From positions 2,294,001-2,358,000 of the forward strand of contig CAVYWD010000002.1 of assembly GCA_963772225.1 (NCBI GenBank): a DNA stretch of 64,000 nt, read 5' to 3'. Each line of letters starts with the position of its first letter. Within the stretch, counting starts at the first letter, position 1. Below are positions 1-8,156 of the stretch, in pieces. Source of the stretch: CAVYWD01 sp963772225. GTDB taxonomy: Bacteria; Myxococcota; Myxococcia; Myxococcales; UBA5297. The notes below the pieces were generated by a model. That model was not told the DNA's origin. It did no database searches and worked only from the letters and a program-made list of their open reading frames with translations. The position numbers and the translations under genes are program-made.

Positions 1-240
1 CTCGGTGCGGCCGAGGCCATCGCTGCCTGCCTAGGGAGGCCCGGCGAGGCACCAGGAAGGCTGGTTCAATGGGCAGGCGCCAACCGGAGCCGATGCGATG
101 AGCGGATGAGGGTGCTGGCCGAGACCTGTGTTCGCAAAATCGACAAGAAATCTGAATTACAGGAACTCTTTGACGAAAGAGGCCAGAACGAGGAGTGGCA
201 TGGCCACTTGCAGGACCTTCTTCGGCGCCTTTCCCGTTGA
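1..240 (+). CDS. C-terminal end of an unrecognised protein (partial at 5' edge)
   Basis: An open frame runs from the window edge to TGA at 238-240. The 79 visible residues have balanced charge and a helical-looking, acidic/basic tail ending LLRRLSR, unlike the Arg/Pro-rich shadow frames nearby. I do not recognise a family. Its position immediately before an Rhs toxin-tip remnant would suit an immunity protein or the end of a displaced tip, but that is inference. It overlaps the next entry in another frame, so at most one of the two overlapping parts is likely to be intact. Confidence 0.35.
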   Translation, partial: LGAAEAIAACLGRPGEAPGRLVQWAGANRSRCDERMRVLAETCVRKIDKKSELQELFDERGQNEEWHGHLQDLLRRLSR

Positions 241-523
241 AACGCTACGCACCTTCTCTCGGAGCCACGGAAGAGCGAAGATTCGCGAAGTAGCTTCCAA
301 GGCAAAGGATGGCGAAGTGATAGCTGGAGGAGGCGCAAAGCCAGAGCGCCTCAAGTCTGGATGGAGGCCTGATCTTCTTTTGGAGAAGCCTGACGGATCC
401 CAATACGGGATCAACGTGGGACGCGAAGCTGCGTCAGCCGCTCCCGCGCGGCGCGAAGCGGAAGCCATCAACGACCTGGAAGGCGCGGGCCTTCCCATGC
501 GCTTTGTGCCCTACAAACCATGA
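128..523 (+). pseudogene. Orphan Rhs/polymorphic toxin tip fragment
   Basis: A 131-codon frame whose C-terminal half reads RPDLLLEKPDGSQYGINVG followed by an Ala/Arg/Glu helix and the ending GLPMRFVPYKP. This pattern is familiar to me from the extreme C-terminus of Rhs and Hint-linked toxins. There is no signal, PAAR or Rhs repeat in front of it; an internal ATG at 200 is the next possible start. It therefore looks like a displaced toxin tip that has lost its Rhs core. The catalytic activity cannot be named from what is visible. It is followed directly by the Rhs core fragment of copy A. Confidence 0.45.
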
Positions 524-548
524 AGACATCTTAATAGTCGCGCGAGGA

Positions 549-1111
549 TCCAGAGAACGCCGACATTGAGCTGGCGATGCGCGTGCTCCGCGAGGTCGTG
601 GGGATTCCCCGCGACCTGTTTGGAGCCCACAACGAGCTTGCGAGCGCCTCTCGGCGCTCAGCGCCACTGGGCCGAAGGGAAAGGGCCTCCAAGACGCCTC
701 CAAGACCTGGGCTTCGGCTACGACCTCGCCGGAACGCTTCTGAGCATCGACGACCGGTTTCGCTCGAGCGGCAAGCTCTCCAGGAGCCGCAGCTACGTTT
801 ACGACGACCTGTACCGGATGACCTCGGCGACGAGCCCCTTGGGGCCGTCGAGCTTTGTCTACGACGTCGTCGGGAATCTGCAGTCGAAGAGCGACGTCGG
901 CGCGTACGTCTATGGCGGCGCGCAGCCGAACGCGGCGCAGTCCATCGCAGGACAAGCGCTGAGCTACGACGCGAACGGCGCGGTGACCTCCTCCGCGGGC
1001 AAGAGCCTCGAGTACAACGCGCTCGGCCAGCTCCGGCGCGTGACGAGCGCTGACGGAGCCACCGAGTACGCCTACGATTACAGCGGGCGGCGGATTCTCA
1101 AGACCGAGACC
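549..1111 (+). pseudogene. Rhs core copy A, 5' fragment (interrupted by IS4 element)
   Basis: From about position 700 the frame carries YD-type Rhs repeats: YDLAG, YDDLYRMTS, YDVVGNLQS, YDANGAVTS, YNALGQLRR and YDYSGRR. It ends KTET at 1100-1111, where an insertion sequence begins. The same sentence continues in frame at 2641 (TETTGGV), so the gene was continuous before insertion. Sequence from 549 matches copy B at 5126. There is no N-terminal secretion or PAAR region, so this is a displaced C-terminal cassette and not a full Rhs gene. Residues before about 700 lie in a different frame from the repeats, which indicates a chimeric junction. Confidence 0.8.
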
Positions 1112-2639
1112 CAGCCCTTTAAAGGTCGTAAGTAGTTGGTGTTGCTGCGGGATTTCGACTCTATTGTGCGGGTCCTGAGAATCTGCCATGGATCTGGCCT
1201 CTCCTGGGCGCGTCCAAACCGGGGCGCCCGTCGAAAGGCCAACGCATGATTCTTGGCAAGGTGTTCGCTCCGTTCATTGAACAGAGCCCGATTAGCGTGA
1301 TGGCGCGTGGGACACTCGAGCATGCGCTGCGCTCCGAAGATGTTGATGCCGTGTTTGGCGCGAGCGCTGAAACGCAATACACGCGGACGCTGCTGTTCTC
1401 CACAGTCGTCGACTTGATGAGCCTCGTGGTTCACCGCATCCGGCCGTCGCTTCACGCCGCCTATCAAGCCAATCGGCGCCGAATTGAGGTCTCGGTACAG
1501 TCGCTGTACAACAAGGTCGACGGAATCGAGCCGGGGGTCGGTGCGGCATTGGTCAAGCACGTCGCCGGTCGCACTGTTCCGTTGATCGAAAGCATGAAGG
1601 CATCGCTTCCGGAACTCCTTCCAGGGTATCGAGCTCGGATCCTCGACGGGAATCACCTGGCGGCCACGGAGCATCGGATTTCCGAGCTGCGCAAGACCGC
1701 AGCGGGCCCGCTGCCAGGGTTTGCATTGGTCGTGCTGGATCCGCGCCTCCTGCAAGTAACCGATGTGATCCCTTGCGAGGATGGCCACGCCCAGGAGCGC
1801 TCGCTCACTGAAGCGGTGTTGGCGAAGGTCGCGCCGAGGGACGTGTGGATCGCTGACCGCAACTTCTGCACCTGCGCCCTGCTCTTCGGCATCGCCCGTC
1901 GAGAGGGGCTCTTCATCGTCAGGCACCACCGCATCAATGTGCCGTGGAAACCGATCGGCCGTCTTCGTCGCTGCGGCACCATCGACGGCGCCGAGGTTTG
2001 GGAACAGGAGGTGAAGCTGAGGGATGACACCGGGAACTCGCTCCTCGCCCGCCGTATTACCCTGAAGCTTCAGAAGGCGACGCGTGATGGCGACCGGGAA
2101 CTTCACATCCTGACGAATCTCCCACCAGATACTCTCGGCACAACCGTCGGCGCTGTCTACCGAAAGCGGTGGGGCATCGAGTTGGCATTTCAGGAGCTGG
2201 AGGCAACCCTGGAAGGCGAGCTCAATACGTTGGGCTATCCGAAGGCAGCGCTCTTCGCGTTCTGTGTGGCCTTGGTCGCCTACAACGTTCTCTCGGTCAT
2301 CAAGGCCGCCTTGCGCGCCGAGCACGGAGCCGAAAAGATCCAAGAAGAGGTATCGGCCTATTACCTGGCCGACGAAATCGCCGGCACCCGGCGAGGCATG
2401 GAGATCGCGATCCCGCCCAAAGCGTGGCGAGTATTCCAGGCAGCCCCAACCAGCGAGGTCGCCAAGGTGCTTGTCGACCTCGCTGGAGAAGTTGACTTGC
2501 TGAAGTTCCGTCGACATCCACGTGGTCCAAAGAAGCCGCGGCAACCGAGAACCTTCAACCGAAGACACCCTCATGTTTCCACTGCTCGCTTGCTAGCATT
2601 GCGGAAAACAAAGAGAAAGAACGCACCTTGAAAGGGCTG
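1112..2639 (+). mobile_element. IS4-family insertion sequence, copy 1 (1528 bp)
   Basis: Imperfect terminal inverted repeats are visible: left end CAGCCCTTTAAAGGT at 1112 and right end ACCTTGAAAGGGCTG ending at 2639 (one mismatch in 15). The element is bounded by a perfect 10-bp target duplication GACCGAGACC at 1102-1111 and 2640-2649. Copy B of the same rhs core has this 10-mer once and no insert, so the empty site is in the same window. One transposase gene fills the element. A second copy of the same length lies at 52582-54109 in opposite orientation. Confidence 0.95.
1246..2631 (+). CDS. IS4-family DDE transposase
   Basis: This 461-residue transposase should cut and paste its own element. 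IS4-type landmarks are present: ILDGNHL near residue 127 (first Asp), WIADRNFCT near residue 202 (second Asp) and the C-terminal YRKRWGIELAFQELE block with the catalytic Glu, followed by a hydrophobic helix-rich tail. The stop codon lies within the right inverted repeat. The protein is identical in all residues to the one encoded by the second copy at 52590-53975, so both copies are probably recent and active or recently so. Confidence 0.95.
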   Translation: MILGKVFAPFIEQSPISVMARGTLEHALRSEDVDAVFGASAETQYTRTLLFSTVVDLMSLVVHRIRPSLHAAYQANRRRIEVSVQSLYNKVDGIEPGVGAALVKHVAGRTVPLIESMKASLPELLPGYRARILDGNHLAATEHRISELRKTAAGPLPGFALVVLDPRLLQVTDVIPCEDGHAQERSLTEAVLAKVAPRDVWIADRNFCTCALLFGIARREGLFIVRHHRINVPWKPIGRLRRCGTIDGAEVWEQEVKLRDDTGNSLLARRITLKLQKATRDGDRELHILTNLPPDTLGTTVGAVYRKRWGIELAFQELEATLEGELNTLGYPKAALFAFCVALVAYNVLSVIKAALRAEHGAEKIQEEVSAYYLADEIAGTRRGMEIAIPPKAWRVFQAAPTSEVAKVLVDLAGEVDLLKFRRHPRGPKKPRQPRTFNRRHPHVSTARLLALRKTKRKNAP

Positions 2640-2649
2640 GACCGAGACC

Positions 2650-4439
2650 ACGGGCGGGGTGACGAAGAAGGTCGTCTACCTCGACAAGTACGCGGAGGAG
2701 CGCGACGGCACGCTGGTCAAGTACGTCTTCGCGGGTGAAGTGCGGTTGGCGCGCGTGGGCGGCAATGCGCCGAAGCAGCTCGCCTCGACTGCTGGCGCTT
2801 CGACCGCTTCCCTTCTGCGCCGATCTGGCGACGCGATTGGGGCCATTCCAACCCTTGCTCTTGCGCTTGGTGCCCTCCTGATGCTCGCGAGGCGCCAGCG
2901 CTGGCAACGAGGCGCCGAGGGCGCGATCGCCCTCGCTCTGGCCGCTCTCGTCGGGTCCTGCCAGGGCGGTGCGGACACGTCGCCGCTGCCGGGAGCGATC
3001 TTCTACACGGCTGACCACCTGGGCAGCACCGCGGTCCTCACGGACACCAAGGGCGAGGTGGTCGGCGAGTCGACCTACGACGCCTGGGGCCTCGAAGTCG
3101 CCTCCACCGACGAGCCCCACGGGTTCAACGGCAAGGAGTTGGACGCGCAGGCGGGGCTCGTCTACTTCGGCACGCGCTACTACGACCCGCGCCTGGGGCG
3201 CTTCCTCACGGTGGACCCCGCGGCTCTGGCTCCCTCCGAGCAGGCAGTTCAGGACCCGCAGGCGCTCAATCCCTACGCGTACGCGAGGAATTCGCCTGCG
3301 AGGTATGTGGACCACAACGGTCTCGCGCCCTCGGACTGGGCCGATGCCGGCGACCGGTGGCTCTTCGCGACCCGCGAGAAGCTCTTCAACGGCGCGGTGC
3401 AAACGGGGACCGCTGGGAAGATCGTCGGCGCGGTCGGGCTGACCGCTCTCGACCTGGCGCGAGGATTCACAGATAGCCTGAGGTTCGGGGAGGGGATCGG
3501 CGAAGCGCTCGAGTCCATTCACCAGGGCGAGTACTGGATGGCGGCGGCGCATGTCGCCCAGGACGTCGTCCGCGCCACTGTGATCTTCAACACCCTTGCC
3601 GGCGCAGCGGAGGCGACAGGCGCGCCAGCAGCCGCGAGAGCTCGGGCTACCGCGCCGCCGTCAATGTTGAACGAGGGCCCGTGCTTCGCGGCGGGAACGC
3701 TTGTCGCCGCAGAGCGTGGGCTCGTTCCCATCGAGCTGGTCGAAGTCGGCGAGCGGGTGTGGTCGCGTGATGAGGCCACGGGTGAGGTGGCGCTGCGCAA
3801 GGTGACGAGGACGTTTGTCACACCGGATCAACCCCTGCTCGCGGTTTCGGTTCGGTCGGAGGATGGCGGGGTTGAGGAGATTCTGGCAACAAGTGGACAC
3901 CCGTTTTGGGTTATCGATGTCGGTGGGTTGAAGCGCGCAATCTTCGCACTGGTGATGCGCTCTTCGAAGAACATCGACAGTCCGGGCGAATAGCGAATCT
4001 CGTTGTAACCCGGCGCACGGCAACGGTCTACAATTTCGAGGTTGAGAGCTTTCATTCATACTTCGTCTCAAGCCAGAATATCTGGGTACACAATGCGCCA
4101 TGCAGCCTTCAGCAACGAGCAAATGAGATTCACCGGGTACTGGACCCCCGAGCCCAAAGGGCCCGGACAACAGCCGCAACCGACGCCGTGGCACCAGATG
4201 GCACCCTGACCAGGATCATTAGCTCTAGCGAACGACGCCTCACGCCTGCACAGCGACGCGCCCTTGGGCCAGGCGAAATTGAAGGTATTGGCGAAGGCCA
4301 TGCAGAAGTCACGGGCCTCCGAACCGCGAAGGAGCTCGGCATGTCCCCAAGAGCGACCGCGGCAAGTCGCCCGATATGCGATGGGTGTGCATCAACGCTC
4401 GAAGCCGACGGAGTCAATCTCGAAAGCGCGAGGAAATAG
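2650..4439 (+). pseudogene. Rhs core copy A, 3' part: core, Hint domain and deaminase-like toxin tip (frameshifted)
   Basis: The frame continues the interrupted rhs gene. It contains two hydrophobic stretches (about 2840-2960), the DHLGST segment, the hyperconserved core motif RYYDPRLGRF and NPYAYARNSP. A Hint self-processing domain starts at about 3685 (FAAGTLV, then TSGHPFWV). After HPFWV the frame shifts near 3916-3930; the Hint sequence resumes one frame over as WVEARNLRTGD and ends WVHNA at about 4098. The tip (about 4099-4439) has GHAEVTGL and ASRPICDGCA, the HAE plus PxCxxC zinc signature of the deaminase superfamily. The predicted role is a nucleic-acid or nucleotide deaminase toxin released from an Rhs shell. 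The IS insertion and the frameshift make the full-length product unlikely. Confidence 0.75.
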
Positions 4440-4441
4440 GA

Positions 4442-5047
4442 ATGTTCAGGTCCTTTGATGAAAAAGAGATTCGCGATGCAATTGGCGAGATGCCATGGGA
4501 AATGGCGCTCGCCTTCGGCGCGGCTTGTGCCGGACGAATTCTTCCCAACTACTATCACTTTGCAGCGGAGACCGGGTGGGGCTCGCCGCCCGCTGTCGCC
4601 AGCTCTCATGCGTTCGTTTGCGCGATTGCGCGTGGGCAAAGACAAATCGCTGACAGCGAAGTGGCCGAAGAACTAGCTTCGCTCGAAACGCAAGCTCCTG
4701 ATTCCGAGAACTTCACGTCGCTGTTCACCTCGGGAGCTCAAGATGTGGTGTTCGCCATCTGCAGCTTGCTCGACTTTTGTCGCACGCGAACAGCAGAGAG
4801 CATCATCATTGCGGCACGATATCCGATCGACTCGATTGATCTTTATGTCCAGGAAATCGAACGCATGGATCCGCGTTCCAATGACCGGGAGCAGCGAATT
4901 CTCGCGGCACCGCTCATGCAGCAGGAGCTGCTCCGCCAAAACAGAGACCTCGACCTGCTCAAGCAGAGACCCGATGTAGGGACCGTTGAACAGGTGCTCA
5001 ACCGCTGTGCTCTCGAAAAGGCATTCGAGATGCAGGTCGGGAGCTGA
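4442..5047 (+). CDS. DUF416-family protein, probable immunity to the deaminase tip
   Basis: A 201-residue soluble protein. It begins MFRSFDEKEI and contains ILPNYYHFAAETGWG near residue 35, the hallmark segment of DUF416. The start was chosen at 4442 because it lies two bases after the toxin stop and follows AGGAAATAGGA. DUF416 proteins are known as immunity proteins next to polymorphic toxins. Immediate tandem placement behind the deaminase tip supports that role here, but the pairing is inference. The frame is intact although the toxin gene is broken, as expected when immunity must outlast the toxin. Confidence 0.75.
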   Translation: MFRSFDEKEIRDAIGEMPWEMALAFGAACAGRILPNYYHFAAETGWGSPPAVASSHAFVCAIARGQRQIADSEVAEELASLETQAPDSENFTSLFTSGAQDVVFAICSLLDFCRTRTAESIIIAARYPIDSIDLYVQEIERMDPRSNDREQRILAAPLMQQELLRQNRDLDLLKQRPDVGTVEQVLNRCALEKAFEMQVGS

Positions 5048-5118
5048 GGTCGGCGATCCGCGGAAGGTAGACCATCCACAGATCGACGGCGAATGGCGCA
5101 CGAGATGGGCAGTACGCC

Positions 5119-6771
5119 TTGACGGTCCAGAGAACGCCGACATTGAGCTGGCAATGCGCGTGCTCCGCGAGGTCGTGGGGATCCTCCGCAACCCCACAAC
5201 CAGCTTGCGAGTGCCTCTCGGCGCTCAGCGCCACTGGGCCGAAGGGGAAGAGCCTCCAAGACCTCGGCTTCGGCTACGACCTCGCCGGAACGCTCCTGAG
5301 CATCGACGATCGCCTGCGCGCGAGCGGAAAGCTCTCCAGGAGCCGCAGCTACGTGTACGACGACCTGTACCGGATGACCTCGGCGACGAGCCCCTTGGGG
5401 CCGTCGAGCTTTGTCTACGACGTCGTCGGGAATCTGCAGTCGAAGAGCGACGTCGGCGCGTACGTCTACGGCGGCGCGCAGCCGAACGCGGCGCAGTCCA
5501 TCGCAGGACAAGCGCTGAGCTACGACGCGAACGGCGCGGTGACCTCCTCCGCGGGCAAGAGCCTCGAGTACAACGCGCTCGGCCAGCTCCGGCGCGTGAC
5601 GAGCGCTGACGGAACCACCGAGTACGCCTACGATTACAGCGGGCGGCGGATTCTCAAGACCGAGACCACGGGCGGGGTGACGAAGAAGGTCGTCTACCTC
5701 GACAAGTACGCGGAGGAGCGCGACGGCACGCTGGTCAAGTACGTCTTCGCGGGTGAAGTGCGGTTGGCGCGCGTGGGCGGCAATGCTCCGAAGCAGCTCG
5801 CCGCGACTGCTGGCGCTTCGACCGCTTCCCTTCTGCGCCGATCTGGCGACGCGATTGGGGCCATTCCAACCCTTGCTCTTGCGCTTGGTGCCCTCCTGAT
5901 GCTCGCGAGGCGCCAGCGCTGGCAACGAGGCGCCGAGGGCGCGATCGCCCTCGCTCTGGCCGCTCTCGTCGGGTCCTGCCAGGGCGGTGCGGACACGTCG
6001 CCGCTGCCGGGAGCGATCTTCTACACGGCTGACCACCTGGGCAGCACCGCGGTCCTCACGGACACCAAGGGCGAGGTGGTCGGCGAGTCGACCTATGACG
6101 CCTGGGGCCTCGAAGTCGCCTCCACCGACGAGCCCCACGGGTTCAACGGCAAGGAGTTGGACGCGCAGGCGGGGCTCGTCTACTTCGGCGCGCGCTACTA
6201 CGACCCGCGCCTGGGGCGCTTCCTCACGGTGGACCCCGCGGCTCTGGCTCCCTCCGAGCAGGCAGTTCAGGACCCGCAGGCGCTCAATCCCTACGCGTAC
6301 GCGAGGAATTCGCCTGCAAGGTACGTGGACCACAACGGTCTCGCGCCATCGGACTCGGCCGATGCTGGCGACCGATGGCTTCTCGCCACCCGCGAGAACC
6401 TCTTCAACGGCGCGGTGCAGACGGGTACGGCTGGGAAGATCGTCGGCGCGGTGGGCCTGACCGCTCTCGATCTCGCGCGAGGATTCACAGATTCCCTCAG
6501 GTTCGGAGAGGGGATCGGCGAAGCGCTCGAGTCCATTCACCAGGGCGAGTACTGGATGGCGGCGGCGCACGTCGCCCAGGACGTCGTCCGCGCCACGGTG
6601 ATCTTCAACACCCTTGCCGGCGCAGCGGAGGCGACAGGCGCGCCAGCAGCCGCGAGAGCTCGGGCTACCGCGCCGCCGTCAATGTTGAACGAGGGCCCGT
6701 GCTTCGCGGCGGGCACGCTTGTCGCCGCAGAGCGTGGGCTCGCTCAATCGGCGAGATGGGCGGCTGCGTAG
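5119..6771 (+). pseudogene. Rhs core copy B, truncated at the Hint domain
   Basis: This is an uninterrupted second copy of the same Rhs C-terminal core. It has the same YD repeats from about 5259, the same double hydrophobic insert at about 5860-5980, DHLGST and RYYDPRLGRF. It matches copy A from 5126 to 6742, then departs abruptly seven residues after the Hint start (FAAGTLV) and stops after AQSARWAAA. It has no toxin tip, no N-terminal export region and no strong start codon, so it is a decaying displaced cassette. The empty IS target (GACCGAGACC) is present once. Confidence 0.8.
5126..6742 (+). repeat. Large direct repeat of the rhs core (partner 549-1111 plus 2650-3724)
   Basis: Hand comparison shows near-identity between 549-3724 (IS removed) and 5126-6742. 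It starts at TCCAGAGAACGCC in both and ends at AGAGCGTGGGCTCG in both. The few differences include codon-silent changes and an indel near 5190-5210. The unit encloses the Hint, deaminase and immunity module between its two copies, which is the arrangement expected when Rhs tips are exchanged by recombination in the conserved core. Confidence 0.85.
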
Positions 6772-6932
6772 GCCGTCAGGCATCCGAGGTCCCCGCTGAG
6801 AATGGCCGAGCCAGCAGGCGACGGAACCGGCGCAGTCGGTCTCGACCTCCTTCTCCGTCGCCAGCCATGTCAGCCCCCGCGACTATGATGGCCCTCCAAG
6901 GCGGCAACCGTCCGCCACCTCGGAGGCCCAAC

Positions 6933-8156
6933 GTGATCCGCCTGCTGCACACCGCCGACTGGCACCTCGGCGCCACCCTCGAAGGCGTCAACCGCGACCG
7001 CGACCACGCGCTCTTCCTGAGCTGGCTCGCCGACCAGCTCGACTCAAACGAGGTCGACGCCCTGGTGGTCGCCGGCGACGTCTTCGACCAGCCCCAGCCG
7101 TCCGCCGAGGCCTCCCGCCTCTACTTTTCCTTTCTGAGCCGCATCGCGCTCGCCGCGCAAAGCCGCAAGGTCATCGTCGTCGGCGGCAACCACGACTCCG
7201 GCGCGCGCCTCGACGCGCCGCGCGAGCTCCTCGGCGCCCTCGACATCCATGTCGTGGGCGCGTTCGATCGCGACCGCCTCGACCGCTGTCTCTGCCCCGT
7301 CACCGTGGGCGACCGCATCGCCGCCGTGGGCCTCGCGGTGCCGTACGTCCACGAGGTGCGCCTGGGCCTGCGGTCGGTTTTCGACCAAGGCGACGGTCTC
7401 GCCGCGCAGCTCGAGGACCGCTTCGCCGAGCTCTACTCCACCCTCGCCGACGGCGCCCAAGCGCTCGCCCCGGGCGCGCCCCTCTTCGCGACCGGCCACC
7501 TCTGCTGCCTCGGAGCACATAGGAGCGACGCCCCGGCCGACATCCACCTCGTCGGCTCGCTGGGCGGGCTGTCCCCGCGCATCTTCGACCCGCGCATCGC
7601 CTACGTCGCCTTGGGGCACATCCACCGCGGCGGCCAGGTGCCGCAGAGCCGCGCCTTCTACCCGGGCTCCCCCATCGCCCTGGGCCTGAAGGAGAGCCCC
7701 GTCGAGCACCGGGTGCTGCTCGTCGACCTGCCCGACTTGGGCGAGCCTCAGGTCCGCGCCCTTCCGGTGCCCACCTTTCGCCCCATCCTCGAGCTGCGCG
7801 GGTCCGGGGACGAGCTCGCCGAACAGCTGCGCGCCCTCACCTGGGACGCGCCGTTGGAGCCGTTCGTCTACGCGGTGGTCGAAGGCGAGCGCACGTCGGG
7901 CGGCATCGAGGCGCAGCTCCAGAAGGCGGCCCAGGCCAACCCCCGCGGCGCGCCGCGCCTCGTGCAGCTCCGCCCTGGCCAACGGCTCGCCGAGGGCGCG
8001 GTCGGCCTGCCGGCGCCCGGCCCTCGCCTCGCCGACCTGAGCCCCGAGGAGGTCTTCCTTCGGCTCTGCCAGGCCCGCGGCGTCGCGCCCGACGAGCCGC
8101 TCCTCGGCGCCTTCCGCAGCCTCCTCTCGCCCGACGAAGCCGGAGGGCTGCCTTGA
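6933..8156 (+). CDS. sbcD: SbcD nuclease subunit of the SbcCD (Mre11-Rad50-type) complex
   Basis: A 407-residue Mn-dependent nuclease that with SbcC opens hairpins and trims DNA ends. Metallophosphatase motifs appear in order: DWH (residues 9-11), GDVFD (about 48), GNHDS (about 86) and GHIHRG (about 229). The frame is open further upstream, but the GTG at 6933 is the natural start: CGGAGG lies six bases before it and family homology begins there (VIRLLHTADWHLG). The stop overlaps the TTG start of sbcC, so the two are translationally coupled. Confidence 0.93.
   Translation: MIRLLHTADWHLGATLEGVNRDRDHALFLSWLADQLDSNEVDALVVAGDVFDQPQPSAEASRLYFSFLSRIALAAQSRKVIVVGGNHDSGARLDAPRELLGALDIHVVGAFDRDRLDRCLCPVTVGDRIAAVGLAVPYVHEVRLGLRSVFDQGDGLAAQLEDRFAELYSTLADGAQALAPGAPLFATGHLCCLGAHRSDAPADIHLVGSLGGLSPRIFDPRIAYVALGHIHRGGQVPQSRAFYPGSPIALGLKESPVEHRVLLVDLPDLGEPQVRALPVPTFRPILELRGSGDELAEQLRALTWDAPLEPFVYAVVEGERTSGGIEAQLQKAAQANPRGAPRLVQLRPGQRLAEGAVGLPAPGPRLADLSPEEVFLRLCQARGVAPDEPLLGAFRSLLSPDEAGGLP

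Noticed and set aside
6375..6932. Long open frame upstream of and in frame with sbcD
   Set aside because: It overlaps the rhs copy B 3' end in another frame and has shadow-type Arg/Pro composition. SbcD homology and a CGGAGG site place the start at 6933.
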